Assembly: GCA_013204025.1 (NCBI GenBank)
Contig: JABMOW010000089.1
Location: 31,234-95,233, forward strand
DNA from: Fidelibacterota bacterium
Lineage (GTDB): Bacteria; Fidelibacterota; Marinisomatia; SCGC-AAA003-L08; JACNLC01
Length of the DNA stretch: 64,000 nucleotides
Reading direction: 5' to 3'
Part shown: positions 17,580 through 26,600 of the stretch, piece by piece
Layout of the letters: every line of letters starts with the position of its first letter
Position numbering within the stretch: the stretch's first letter is position 1
Notes under the pieces: generated by a model
Databases searched by the model: none
What the model was told of the DNA's origin: nothing
Seen by the model: the letters and a program-made list of their open reading frames with translations, nothing else
Position numbers and translations under genes: made by a program

Positions 17580-18356
17580 ATGTCAAAACTAATCAGATTT
17601 ACGTGTCAGGATGATGGAATTGGATTCTTAACTTTAGCCAATCCGCCAGTTAATACACTTTCCAGTGAAATGGTGTCCCAGCTATCAGAAGTTATCAATC
17701 GGATAACTACCGATAAAGACATCAGGGCTCTGATCGTCATGTCGGCGGAAAAACATTTTTGTGTGGGATTGGACCTCAAAGAACAGTCAAACATCTCTAA
17801 AGAGCAATCCGTAGCCGATGTTGACCGAATGCGGGATACATACACCCAGCTTTCAGAACTATCCATCCCAACCATTTGTGGTGTTAGCGGAGCCGCATTG
17901 GGTGGTGGTGCTGAATTAGCGTTGAGTTGCGATTTTCGTATTCTCGATGAATCAGCAACAATCGGCTTCCCGGAAGCACAATTGGGGATCATTCCCGGAG
18001 CTGGTGGTACCCAGAGACTTCCCAGGTTGATTGGACCATCCAAAGCCAAATACTGGATATTTTCCGGTAAAATATTCTCGTCTGAAGAAGCATTGGATGA
18101 TGGAGTAGCCGATTTCCTTGTAGATGATGGCACTGTGCTGGAATCTGCAATTGAGTTAGCCGTTGAATTGCTCACGTCTGGACCTATTGCTCTGAAAGCG
18201 GCGAAATACTGCATCGATTCAGGATTGGAAGTCTCGATTGCGGAAGGATTACAAATTGAGCAAACTCATTTTAGCGCTCTTGTGGAAACAGAAGATCGCG
18301 ATGAGGGACTTAAAGCCTTCCTTGAAAAAAGAGACGCGGATTGGGAAAATAAATAG
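17580..18356 (+). CDS. Enoyl-CoA hydratase/isomerase family protein
   Basis: The 258-residue crotonase-fold enzyme has the oxyanion-hole segments SAEKHFCVGLDLKE and CGVSGAALGGGAELALSCD, and EAQLGIIPGAGGTQRLPRLIG. This carries the second catalytic Glu region of hydratases. It likely hydrates enoyl-CoA thioesters and may work with the thiolase-like/DUF35 pair just upstream. The ATG at 17580 is preferred over 17565 because an AGGAG site (17571-17575) precedes it, whereas the upstream ATG would have its ribosome binding site inside the hairpin. Confidence 0.9.
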   Translation: MSKLIRFTCQDDGIGFLTLANPPVNTLSSEMVSQLSEVINRITTDKDIRALIVMSAEKHFCVGLDLKEQSNISKEQSVADVDRMRDTYTQLSELSIPTICGVSGAALGGGAELALSCDFRILDESATIGFPEAQLGIIPGAGGTQRLPRLIGPSKAKYWIFSGKIFSSEEALDDGVADFLVDDGTVLESAIELAVELLTSGPIALKAAKYCIDSGLEVSIAEGLQIEQTHFSALVETEDRDEGLKAFLEKRDADWENK

Positions 18357-18425
18357 GCTCCCACAAATATACTTGCTCTATAGACTGTCATAGAAAAGAT
18401 CTAATAATAAATCGATAGGTACCCT

Positions 18426-20093
18426 ATGTTTAATAAACGTCATGGATTAGTAGTTATCATCATTTTAGCTTGGAGTTGTTCCGGAATTTCACATCGGTAT
18501 GTCCCAAACTGGAATACGGTCAACATTCCCGAAAAACTAGGGAAATATCCAAAAGTAAGAGAATCTGATCTTTTGCGAGGGGAATTGTCCAAGTTTAAAT
18601 CCTGCTATGATGTAACCTTTTACGATCTGGATATAGATGTAAATATTGATAAAAAGAGCATTTCCGGATGGGTGGATTTTCATGTCAACACTATGACTAC
18701 TTTAGATACTCTCCAATTTGATCTATCTGACAAACTCAAGATCGTTTCGATTACGTTCATGAATAACAATATCCCATTTTATCGTAAGTCGAATTCAGTA
18801 TTCGCAGTGTTTCCTCAAACCGAAAAAGGCAGTCAAATGGTATTCCGTGTGACTTATGAGGGGAAACCGGTGGAGGCTAAAAATGCGCCCTGGGATGGGG
18901 GATTCGTATGGACAGAAGATAAAAACGATAATCCATGGGTAGCAGTGGCTTGCGAAGGAGAAGGTGCTTTGTTGTGGTGGCCAAACAAGGATCATCCCAC
19001 AGAAGAGCCTGACAGCATGCAAATTACTATCCATGCCCCTTCTGATCTTTTTGCTGTGGCAAATGGCACGCTAGAAGAAGTGAGAAGCAGCTCAAGTGAT
19101 GGAAAAATGGCTTACAGATGGATGGTTCGGAATCCCATAAACAATTATAATGTGACCTTAAACATCGGTGATTACGTCTTGGTGGCAGATACACTTATCA
19201 ATCAGAGTGGTATCCATCAAATGGATCACTACGTGCTGTCATATAATCAAGCTGTAGCACAATCGCATTTCAAACAGGCAAGAGATGTGATACATGTATT
19301 TGAGAAGTATTTCGGTGAATTTCCCTGGTGGAATGACGGCTATAGATTGGTAGAAACACCCTATCGAGGCATGGAGCATCAGTCCGCTGTGGCATATGGC
19401 AACGAATATAAAAACAATAACAACTATTACATCTACGATTTGGTGGATTACATCATCCTTCACGAATCTGCACACGAATGGTGGGGGAACAATATTTCCG
19501 CCTGTGACGGCGCTGATATCTGGCTCCATGAGGCATTTGCCACTTATTCCGAGGTGATTTATCTGGAAGAAAAATTAGGCAAGTTGGTTAGTGTTGACTA
19601 TTTGATGAATAAACGTCGATACATCCGAAACTCGCTGCCGATGGTGGGCCCGAGAGATGTGAATTACTGGGGCTTTGATGATGTTTACTGGAAAGGTGCC
19701 TGGGTGCTCCATACCTTGCGAAGTGTAATCAATGATGATGATACTTTTTATGGTATTCTGTATGAATTTCAAACTCGATTTGCCAAAAGCATTGTGTGCA
19801 CAGAAGATTTTATCAATTTAGTAAATGAAATGACCCATACAGATAATACCTATTTTTTTGATCAGTACTTGTACGACCGAAAACCTCCGATCTTTGAATA
19901 CAAAATAACAGATACCAATCTTGAGTACCGATGGACAGACGTTCCTAATTCGTTTATCATGCCACTTTACATCAACGTAAATGAAGAGCGAATATGGTTA
20001 CAGCCCACAACAGAATTTCAGATTTTTAATATCCCGCTTCATTCTACAGTTGACATCCCCGGTCGGTATTTTTATATGGCGGTAAAGGATTAA
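18426..20093 (+). CDS. M1 family zinc metallopeptidase, exported
   Basis: This 555-residue protein is an M1 (aminopeptidase N-like) metallopeptidase. The zinc site is HESAH (346-350) with the third ligand Glu369 in WLHEAFATYSE, the classic 18-residue spacing. The substrate-recognition motif reads GMEH rather than GxMEN (about 315). An N-terminal hydrophobic segment ends AWSCSG, so a lipoprotein or periplasmic location is likely; the Trp at -2 makes the lipobox imperfect. The family C-terminal helical domain is largely absent, as in shorter Bacteroidetes-type M1 members. Confidence 0.9.
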   Translation: MFNKRHGLVVIIILAWSCSGISHRYVPNWNTVNIPEKLGKYPKVRESDLLRGELSKFKSCYDVTFYDLDIDVNIDKKSISGWVDFHVNTMTTLDTLQFDLSDKLKIVSITFMNNNIPFYRKSNSVFAVFPQTEKGSQMVFRVTYEGKPVEAKNAPWDGGFVWTEDKNDNPWVAVACEGEGALLWWPNKDHPTEEPDSMQITIHAPSDLFAVANGTLEEVRSSSSDGKMAYRWMVRNPINNYNVTLNIGDYVLVADTLINQSGIHQMDHYVLSYNQAVAQSHFKQARDVIHVFEKYFGEFPWWNDGYRLVETPYRGMEHQSAVAYGNEYKNNNNYYIYDLVDYIILHESAHEWWGNNISACDGADIWLHEAFATYSEVIYLEEKLGKLVSVDYLMNKRRYIRNSLPMVGPRDVNYWGFDDVYWKGAWVLHTLRSVINDDDTFYGILYEFQTRFAKSIVCTEDFINLVNEMTHTDNTYFFDQYLYDRKPPIFEYKITDTNLEYRWTDVPNSFIMPLYINVNEERIWLQPTTEFQIFNIPLHSTVDIPGRYFYMAVKD

Positions 20094-20226
20094 TAGTATT
20101 TATTTAGATACATGATATACATTTGATTTAACCAGTGAATTGATTTTGCAAGGCGTTAAATTTTTGGAGTAATTTTTATCAACAAACTTTAAGATAATAT
20201 TATCGATTTATATCGAAGGAGAAGAA

Positions 20227-21345
20227 ATGAGAAATGATATTAATTCAAAGACACATTATGCATTTGGATTATTTTTGCTATTTGGACTTTTTGGATCCAT
20301 GTTTGGGCAAATTCAATCTAACGTGTACTACCGTGGTGATTTAAATAGTTGGGGTTCAACGGCAATGTCGTGGAGAGATTTGGGTACTGATTCATGGATG
20401 ACCTCAATACAATCTTCAAGTGATAATGGTACCTCTCAATTTAAGTTTGATAATGAAACTAGTTGGGTTGGAAATGACTGGTCTAGAGGTGACGTAATTT
20501 CTATTGGGTCACTTACACAATGGTACAATCCTAATGGCGGGAATGGTATTTTTTCTGCCACTAATGGAAAGTATTATACCTTTGTTATTAAAGATGTTGC
20601 TGATGATACGAATTCTGAAGGATATATTTTTGAATTCGATGGTGCGCCTGTATCGATTTCACATTTTGATGAAACTGGCTCTGGCGGTGATAATACTCCA
20701 TTTGATTTTGAAGACTCTGATAGTCTACATTTTAAAATTGACTGCGGTACCACACAACCCCCGGCTGATCAAAAGTTTTATATAAGGTACTATTTTGATT
20801 CCGATAATGAAGATGGCTATACATCTTTTGGAGCAGCAAATATTGTGGGAACAGCTAATACCGGCTTTACTGGGTCTAATTATTATGCATTTATAACTGT
20901 TAGCAAACCAGGCAATGCTTCAACTGTCACGTCTTATAGTATGACCACCGAGAGCTCCTTTTCTTTAAACAATTCTAACATTGATTTAACAACTGTGTAT
21001 TTCGATAATAATAGTGGAGCAAATTATACAAAAACAATTAATGGTGGTTCTTTATCGATTGTAAACCCAATTGATTTACCATCAGGTTTTCATATTTCCA
21101 GTATTTACCCTAATCCGTTCAACCCTGAAACGACCATTCAGTACAGATTAGAAGTTGCATCCGATATTACCATTGAGGTATTTGACATCAGTGGGCAGCT
21201 TGTTGAAACATTGATCAATGGTTTTTCTATGCCGGGTGAACATCAAATCATCTGGAAACCGAAAGATATCTCCTCTGGCATTTATATGGTTCAGATGACG
21301 CTGGGGAGCCAGAGATTCAAAAAGCAAATCACATACTTGAAATAG
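20227..21345 (+). CDS. Secreted protein with carbohydrate-module-like start and T9SS sorting domain
   Basis: The 372-residue protein starts with a long signal peptide (about 1-32, ending FGQ) behind an AAGGAGAAG site. The next part (YYRGDLNSWGSTAM) resembles starch-binding-type modules, which carry a GxxNxW motif. A second beta-rich region follows. Residues about 288-372 are a T9SS sorting domain (SIYPNPFNPETTIQY ... ITYLK). No catalytic motif is visible. A terminator follows. Confidence 0.8.
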   Translation: MRNDINSKTHYAFGLFLLFGLFGSMFGQIQSNVYYRGDLNSWGSTAMSWRDLGTDSWMTSIQSSSDNGTSQFKFDNETSWVGNDWSRGDVISIGSLTQWYNPNGGNGIFSATNGKYYTFVIKDVADDTNSEGYIFEFDGAPVSISHFDETGSGGDNTPFDFEDSDSLHFKIDCGTTQPPADQKFYIRYYFDSDNEDGYTSFGAANIVGTANTGFTGSNYYAFITVSKPGNASTVTSYSMTTESSFSLNNSNIDLTTVYFDNNSGANYTKTINGGSLSIVNPIDLPSGFHISSIYPNPFNPETTIQYRLEVASDITIEVFDISGQLVETLINGFSMPGEHQIIWKPKDISSGIYMVQMTLGSQRFKKQITYLK

Positions 21346-21362
21346 ACAAACCGAGTTTCAGA

Positions 21363-21390
21363 TTAACCCCGCTTTCGCGGGGTTAATTTT
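21363..21390 (+). terminator. Rho-independent terminator
   Basis: TTAACCCCGC / GCGGGGTTAA with a TTTC loop followed by TTTT. It separates the secreted-protein gene from the O-antigen ligase-like gene. Confidence 0.92.
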
Positions 21391-21402
21391 ATATTTATCA
21401 CC

Positions 21403-22641
21403 ATGTCTGAATCTTTGGCACAAATATTCTCACCCTTTTATTTTATTCTTTGTGCCATATTTCCTGAATTTAACGTAGTCGCATTATTGAGTATTGGCAA
21501 ATTATTTTACGAACCCAGACTGTCAATTATTTATCCCTTTAGTCTGAATCACATTAATTTGCTGATTCTGATTTTTCACCTGATACTGTTTGGTAGAAAA
21601 ATCGCTTTCCGCCAATTAAAAATACCCCATTTTATGCCCTTTCTGATTTTCATACTCTGGTTAATTGTGTCGAGTCTGCTTTTGTCACACTTTCCAGATT
21701 ATGCACTGGAAAAGCTCATCAGTTTGCTGATCTTTTCGGTTCTTTCAATCATTTTAATTGCAATCCGTGTTGAGCTGAAAGGAACGATTATTCTTCAAAA
21801 TGTGCTATTATCGCTCTTATTTATTTCCTCAACGCTGGCAGTATTCGCATGCATCAAATGGATTCAGGCACCTGGGATTTACCGTCTGTCCGTTTTGGGT
21901 GGGGGACCTATCGGATTAGGACGGATGGTTGGAGTTGGGCTCATTATTCTCATGTTATTGAAACGCCAGCAGCTCGATGGTTTGCTTAAGTACCAGCCGA
22001 TATTTTGGGTAATGACCGGAGCTTTTTCATTTTCATTACTGCTGACTCTCACCAAAGGTCCATTGATTGGACTCATTTTGACATTACTCATGACGGGGAG
22101 GATGATTAAGCACGCATGGCTTCCCCGAAAGAAAATCATCATATTAGCAGTTGGGTTGATTTTTCTTTGTATTTTGATCGATTTATTCCGGCAAACGATC
22201 GATCCGGCAGTTAGTATATGGTACGGGAGTTATGTGATCCGAATTGAACATACCATTCACGCGCTGAATGCTTTCATTCATAATCCAATTTGGGGGATAG
22301 GACTTGGTAATTTTTCAGAATGGGGGAATGGATGGCTATACCCGCATAACTTGATGATGGAGGTCCTTTCTGAAACTGGTGTGATTGGATTTATTTTATT
22401 AGGGATCGTCTTATATCCGATGTTTACCAGATTTATTGCGGAAAAAAACACATATCAGACCGTGTTTATCGTTTTAACCCTATTTATGTTTTTGAACCAA
22501 ATGGTCAGTAGCGATATAATAGGTGCACGGTTTTTATGGTTCTATTATTACTTATATATGATTGCGATACAATACGACGATCCGAAATTGAACGTGAATT
22601 CATCCACAAACGTAATGACAAATGTAGGAGAAATTAAATGA
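21403..22641 (+). CDS. O-antigen ligase/polymerase family membrane protein (Wzy_C)
   Basis: The 412-residue polytopic protein has about ten hydrophobic helices and the Wzy_C signature near the C terminus: PIWGIGLGNFSEWG, then YPHNLMMEVLSETGVIGFILL. Members ligate or polymerise surface glycans on the periplasmic side. No ribosome binding site is obvious before the ATG. The gene overlaps the following secreted-protein gene by 4 bases, which is unexpected for unrelated functions and may link glycan assembly to T9SS cargo anchoring (inference). Confidence 0.85.
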   Translation: MSESLAQIFSPFYFILCAIFPEFNVVALLSIGKLFYEPRLSIIYPFSLNHINLLILIFHLILFGRKIAFRQLKIPHFMPFLIFILWLIVSSLLLSHFPDYALEKLISLLIFSVLSIILIAIRVELKGTIILQNVLLSLLFISSTLAVFACIKWIQAPGIYRLSVLGGGPIGLGRMVGVGLIILMLLKRQQLDGLLKYQPIFWVMTGAFSFSLLLTLTKGPLIGLILTLLMTGRMIKHAWLPRKKIIILAVGLIFLCILIDLFRQTIDPAVSIWYGSYVIRIEHTIHALNAFIHNPIWGIGLGNFSEWGNGWLYPHNLMMEVLSETGVIGFILLGIVLYPMFTRFIAEKNTYQTVFIVLTLFMFLNQMVSSDIIGARFLWFYYYLYMIAIQYDDPKLNVNSSTNVMTNVGEIK

Positions 22642-23645
22642 AAAGACAGAATTTATTAGTAATTGCATTGACTATTTTTACAACACTGTGGTGTCAACTA
22701 TCCATTACCAATGTTGATGGTGTCGCTCAATATGTTATTGATTTTGATACAACAGTTCCGAGTGTAAACAACGGACAATTTGATGGTACTTTTCCATATC
22801 CAAATCCACAAACGGGTGATTTAGATGCAGACGCTTGGACCATTAAAAGATCAGTCACCTTGGAAGCTGATAGTACTTATTATATGGGAACGAATCAAGG
22901 TGGTGTCTCGGGACTCGGTGTATATGGATTTGATATTGGCACTAGTGATTTTGCTTTTGGTCTTCAACCTGGTACAAGTAAGTTCTGTCCGGGATCTATT
23001 GCCTTGGAAATTATCAACAATCTTCCTGACAATGCAACAGTCACTCATATTACCTTGAGTTATGAAATTTGGACCTACAACGACAAAAACAGAAGTACTG
23101 TATTGACATTTTCTCATTCATATACAAATGTAAATGGTGATTATATCTCAATACCAAGTTTAGACTTTGCAACTCCCACTACAGCAGATGACGTACCTTC
23201 ATGGGCGTTAACTTCAAAAGGTATTTGGATTGAAGGATTGAATATTCCAAATGGTTCATCTTATTTTTTAAGGTGGGATACAGATGATGGAATTGGAAGC
23301 AGCACTCGAGATCAAATTGCTCTCGATGATATCACCATATCAGCGGGGAATGCACTTGATATTGATGATTTCTATCTTCCTAATGGCTTCGGTCTCTTGG
23401 ATGCTTATCCGAACCCATTTAATCCTTCGACAAACATTCAGTACAAATTAAATGAGATGGGAAATACTGTTATTAGACTATTCAATCTGAATGGTGAACT
23501 ACTTCAGGAATTGTCCAATACAGTACAAACTACTGGACAGCATTCGATTCGATTTGATGGCTCACAATTCCCTAGCGGGGTATATTTGATCGAATTAGAA
23601 AGCAAAAACTACCGGGACACTCAAATCATAACCTTGCTCAAATGA
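22638..23645 (+). CDS. Secreted protein with T9SS sorting domain
   Basis: The 335-residue protein has a signal peptide (about 1-20), a jelly-roll-like beta region (about 22-235, ending in RDQIALDDITIS, a pattern common in adhesin or carbohydrate-binding modules) and a T9SS sorting domain (AYPNPFNPSTNIQY ... IITLLK). No enzyme motif is seen. The ATG overlaps the O-antigen ligase-like stop. Confidence 0.8.
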   Translation: MKRQNLLVIALTIFTTLWCQLSITNVDGVAQYVIDFDTTVPSVNNGQFDGTFPYPNPQTGDLDADAWTIKRSVTLEADSTYYMGTNQGGVSGLGVYGFDIGTSDFAFGLQPGTSKFCPGSIALEIINNLPDNATVTHITLSYEIWTYNDKNRSTVLTFSHSYTNVNGDYISIPSLDFATPTTADDVPSWALTSKGIWIEGLNIPNGSSYFLRWDTDDGIGSSTRDQIALDDITISAGNALDIDDFYLPNGFGLLDAYPNPFNPSTNIQYKLNEMGNTVIRLFNLNGELLQELSNTVQTTGQHSIRFDGSQFPSGVYLIELESKNYRDTQIITLLK

Positions 23646-23660
23646 TCTCTATGTAAGTTC

Positions 23661-26600
23661 ATGTTCCATCGCCACATTTGCCGTCTGTTAGCAATCTTCA
23701 CCGGATTTCTATTTACCCAGGATAATGTCAATTATCTGATCCTGACATCGCCTGAATTATTATCGTCTGCGAGTATAATTTCTGATCTCTACGAAGAAGA
23801 AACAGAACCTGAATTTCACCTCAATACAATTGTTATTACCACAGATATCATTTACGACCAATACCCCGGAGTAGTTGAATCAGAGGCGATTCGAAATTTC
23901 GTTATTGGTATGATCGACGAAAATGACAGTCTTTCATACTTATTAATTCTTGGCGATGAAACCGTCGTCCCTCCTTTCTACGATATCTATGGGGTTCCTT
24001 CTGATGACTTTTATTCATCTCTACAATTGACGATTCCACAATCGCAATTATCAACTGGACGAATACCGATATCAGATCCGCAGGTTGCTATCCAAATTGC
24101 TAATAAAATCAGGAATTATATAATTAATCCACCAACAGGACATTGGAAAAGTTCTGCTCTGTTAATTGCTGACGACGCACATAAAGCCGGAGGTGGCGAT
24201 ATAATGGTGGAGATATCCCATGTCAGTAACTCAAACAATATTTTCGAACAGATTAAAGATGTACTTGAAGTGAATTGTCTTTATGGTACTGAATATCAGC
24301 TTTTTTATGGAGGTGGTATTCCAACACTTCCTGAAATGACATCAGATATTTTAGATGCCATCAATTCAGGAGTTGGCTGGATCAACTATATTGGGCACGG
24401 CAACGAAACCACTTTGGCAGATGAATTGATATTAGATATGGAGAGGGACCTCACCTTCATGTCGCCACCAGAAGGAAAATTACCCGTTTGGGTTGTTGGT
24501 TCTTGCGATCTTGGACATTATGACGATGCAGAATGTCTAACTGAAGCATTAATCTCCAAACCCGATGGAGCCATTGCTGTGATCACCACCACACGACTAA
24601 TCCTTTCGCAGCCGGTTGGTGCTTATCTTGACAGATTGTACTCTAATGTTTATAATTACTCCATTGGTGCATTGAACTTTAGACTGGGTGACTTGGTGAG
24701 AGAGTCCAAAACCGGGAGTTCAGATTATGTGTTTCAATTGTTTGGCGATCCAGCGATGCCTATCATTCTACCGAGGCAGGGGAATATCATAAATTCATAC
24801 CCTGATACCTTGGAAGTGCTTACACAGAATTCGGTTCATGTTCTTGAAAATTATCAAAATGATCTTTCACATTTAACGGTTTACGGACCACCTCGATTTA
24901 TCCACCAGGTTTATGATGGATGGGTTAATCTTGATTATCAGTTACCAGGGGAACGTATTTATTTCGGTGAATTTGTGGGAAACGCACAATTTTACTTACC
25001 TTTGGATTATCCTCTATGCGAATCCTGCCCAGTTGAATTAAAGGTATTTAGTGAGAACATCGAACAACCGTTTAACAATAAAATTGAGACCATATCGGGG
25101 ATTCCAGCCATTGCACCTGGCACCATTACGGATTTTTTCCCTCCCTCTATAATTCTTCGATATGAAGGAAGTGAAGTGATGGAGAACCAGGTGATAAACT
25201 CACCCTTTCTTTTTGAAGTGATAATCCAAGATACCTCAGGGATAAATCTGATGAATCTCCCGGGCCATCAAATCCAATATCAGATTGATGGTTCATCACC
25301 AGTAAACATCACAGATCAGTTTACGTATAATTCAAATGCGATTGCTGAGGGTGTTATAAATTTGTTATTATCAGATGTCCTCTCTGGATCCCATATCTTA
25401 CAGATCGAAGCGTGGGACAATGCCAACAACCGGGCGGTCTTCAGCCGAACCGTTTGTTTTACCAATTGCGAATTTCCGGAGGTTAACGAATCCACTTTAT
25501 GGACATCGATCACATCACTATTGACGCCCAACGGCCTGACCGGTTTTTCCAATGGTGATCAATATGCAGCAACTACGGGAGGATTGTTGAAACTTTCGTT
25601 GTCATCAAATACTTTTGAGAATATCCTCCCAGGCGAAATACTCAAATATTCCAATTTATTGTCGGTCAATAAAGATAGTCACGGCAATTTATGGTTGGGC
25701 TCTGGGTATCCAGGGACATTGCAAATATATCATCCTAATGAGGGACTCCTTCGGGTTATTGACAATCTTAATTTTGATGAGATATCATCAATTTATTATC
25801 ACGACAATTCTGCATACGCTATTGGAAAAATAGATGGCGAGCCTTGCATCATAGAATTCCGCTTGGATGACAATGACCTGCCATATTATCAAGCGACTTA
25901 CCAGAGTTTCCCAGTGATACCAAATAGCATTTCACATATCAGTTTCGACGGTGATACCATTTATATTGCCACATCGGCCGGTGTTTTCGCTGGTTCGATT
26001 GGCGAAGGTATGCTTTCATTTAGCGTTAGCTGGGATCAAGTATTTAACGGTTGGCAGCCGAAATTATTTTTCCCAGGCGAAAATCCAATTATGGTTACTA
26101 CGACGGATATTCTGGTAGAAACAAATAGCTCATGGAATTCAATTATTACCAATCTCCAGGGCACGATATTAGATGCTGGATGGACCAGTGACGGTCATTT
26201 TTACGTCTTAAGCTCTACACGGTTTTATGAATTTGATAATACTTTCAGCCTAATTTCCGGATACCCGCTATCACCTCCATCCGAGGCAACTTTTACATCA
26301 TACTATTCTGATATTGATCATCACATTCTCGGAATAAATAAACGAGGCATTCGGGTAATTAACCGCGAAACTTTGTCTGCGACTATGTACATCCCCAATA
26401 CGCTTTTCAGTAATGAAATGAATGCGATTACCTATGCCACCGATGGGTCAGTCGCAGGTGTGAGCAGGAAAGGAATGTTCCATTTCGCAGAAAACATAAT
26501 TACCAATTTTATCGCATCTTCACAAACGTCGGGATACGTTTTAGATCAATTGGAAGAGACAACTTTTTCGGCAATAAGTATGAACTACTCACCCGGGTCT

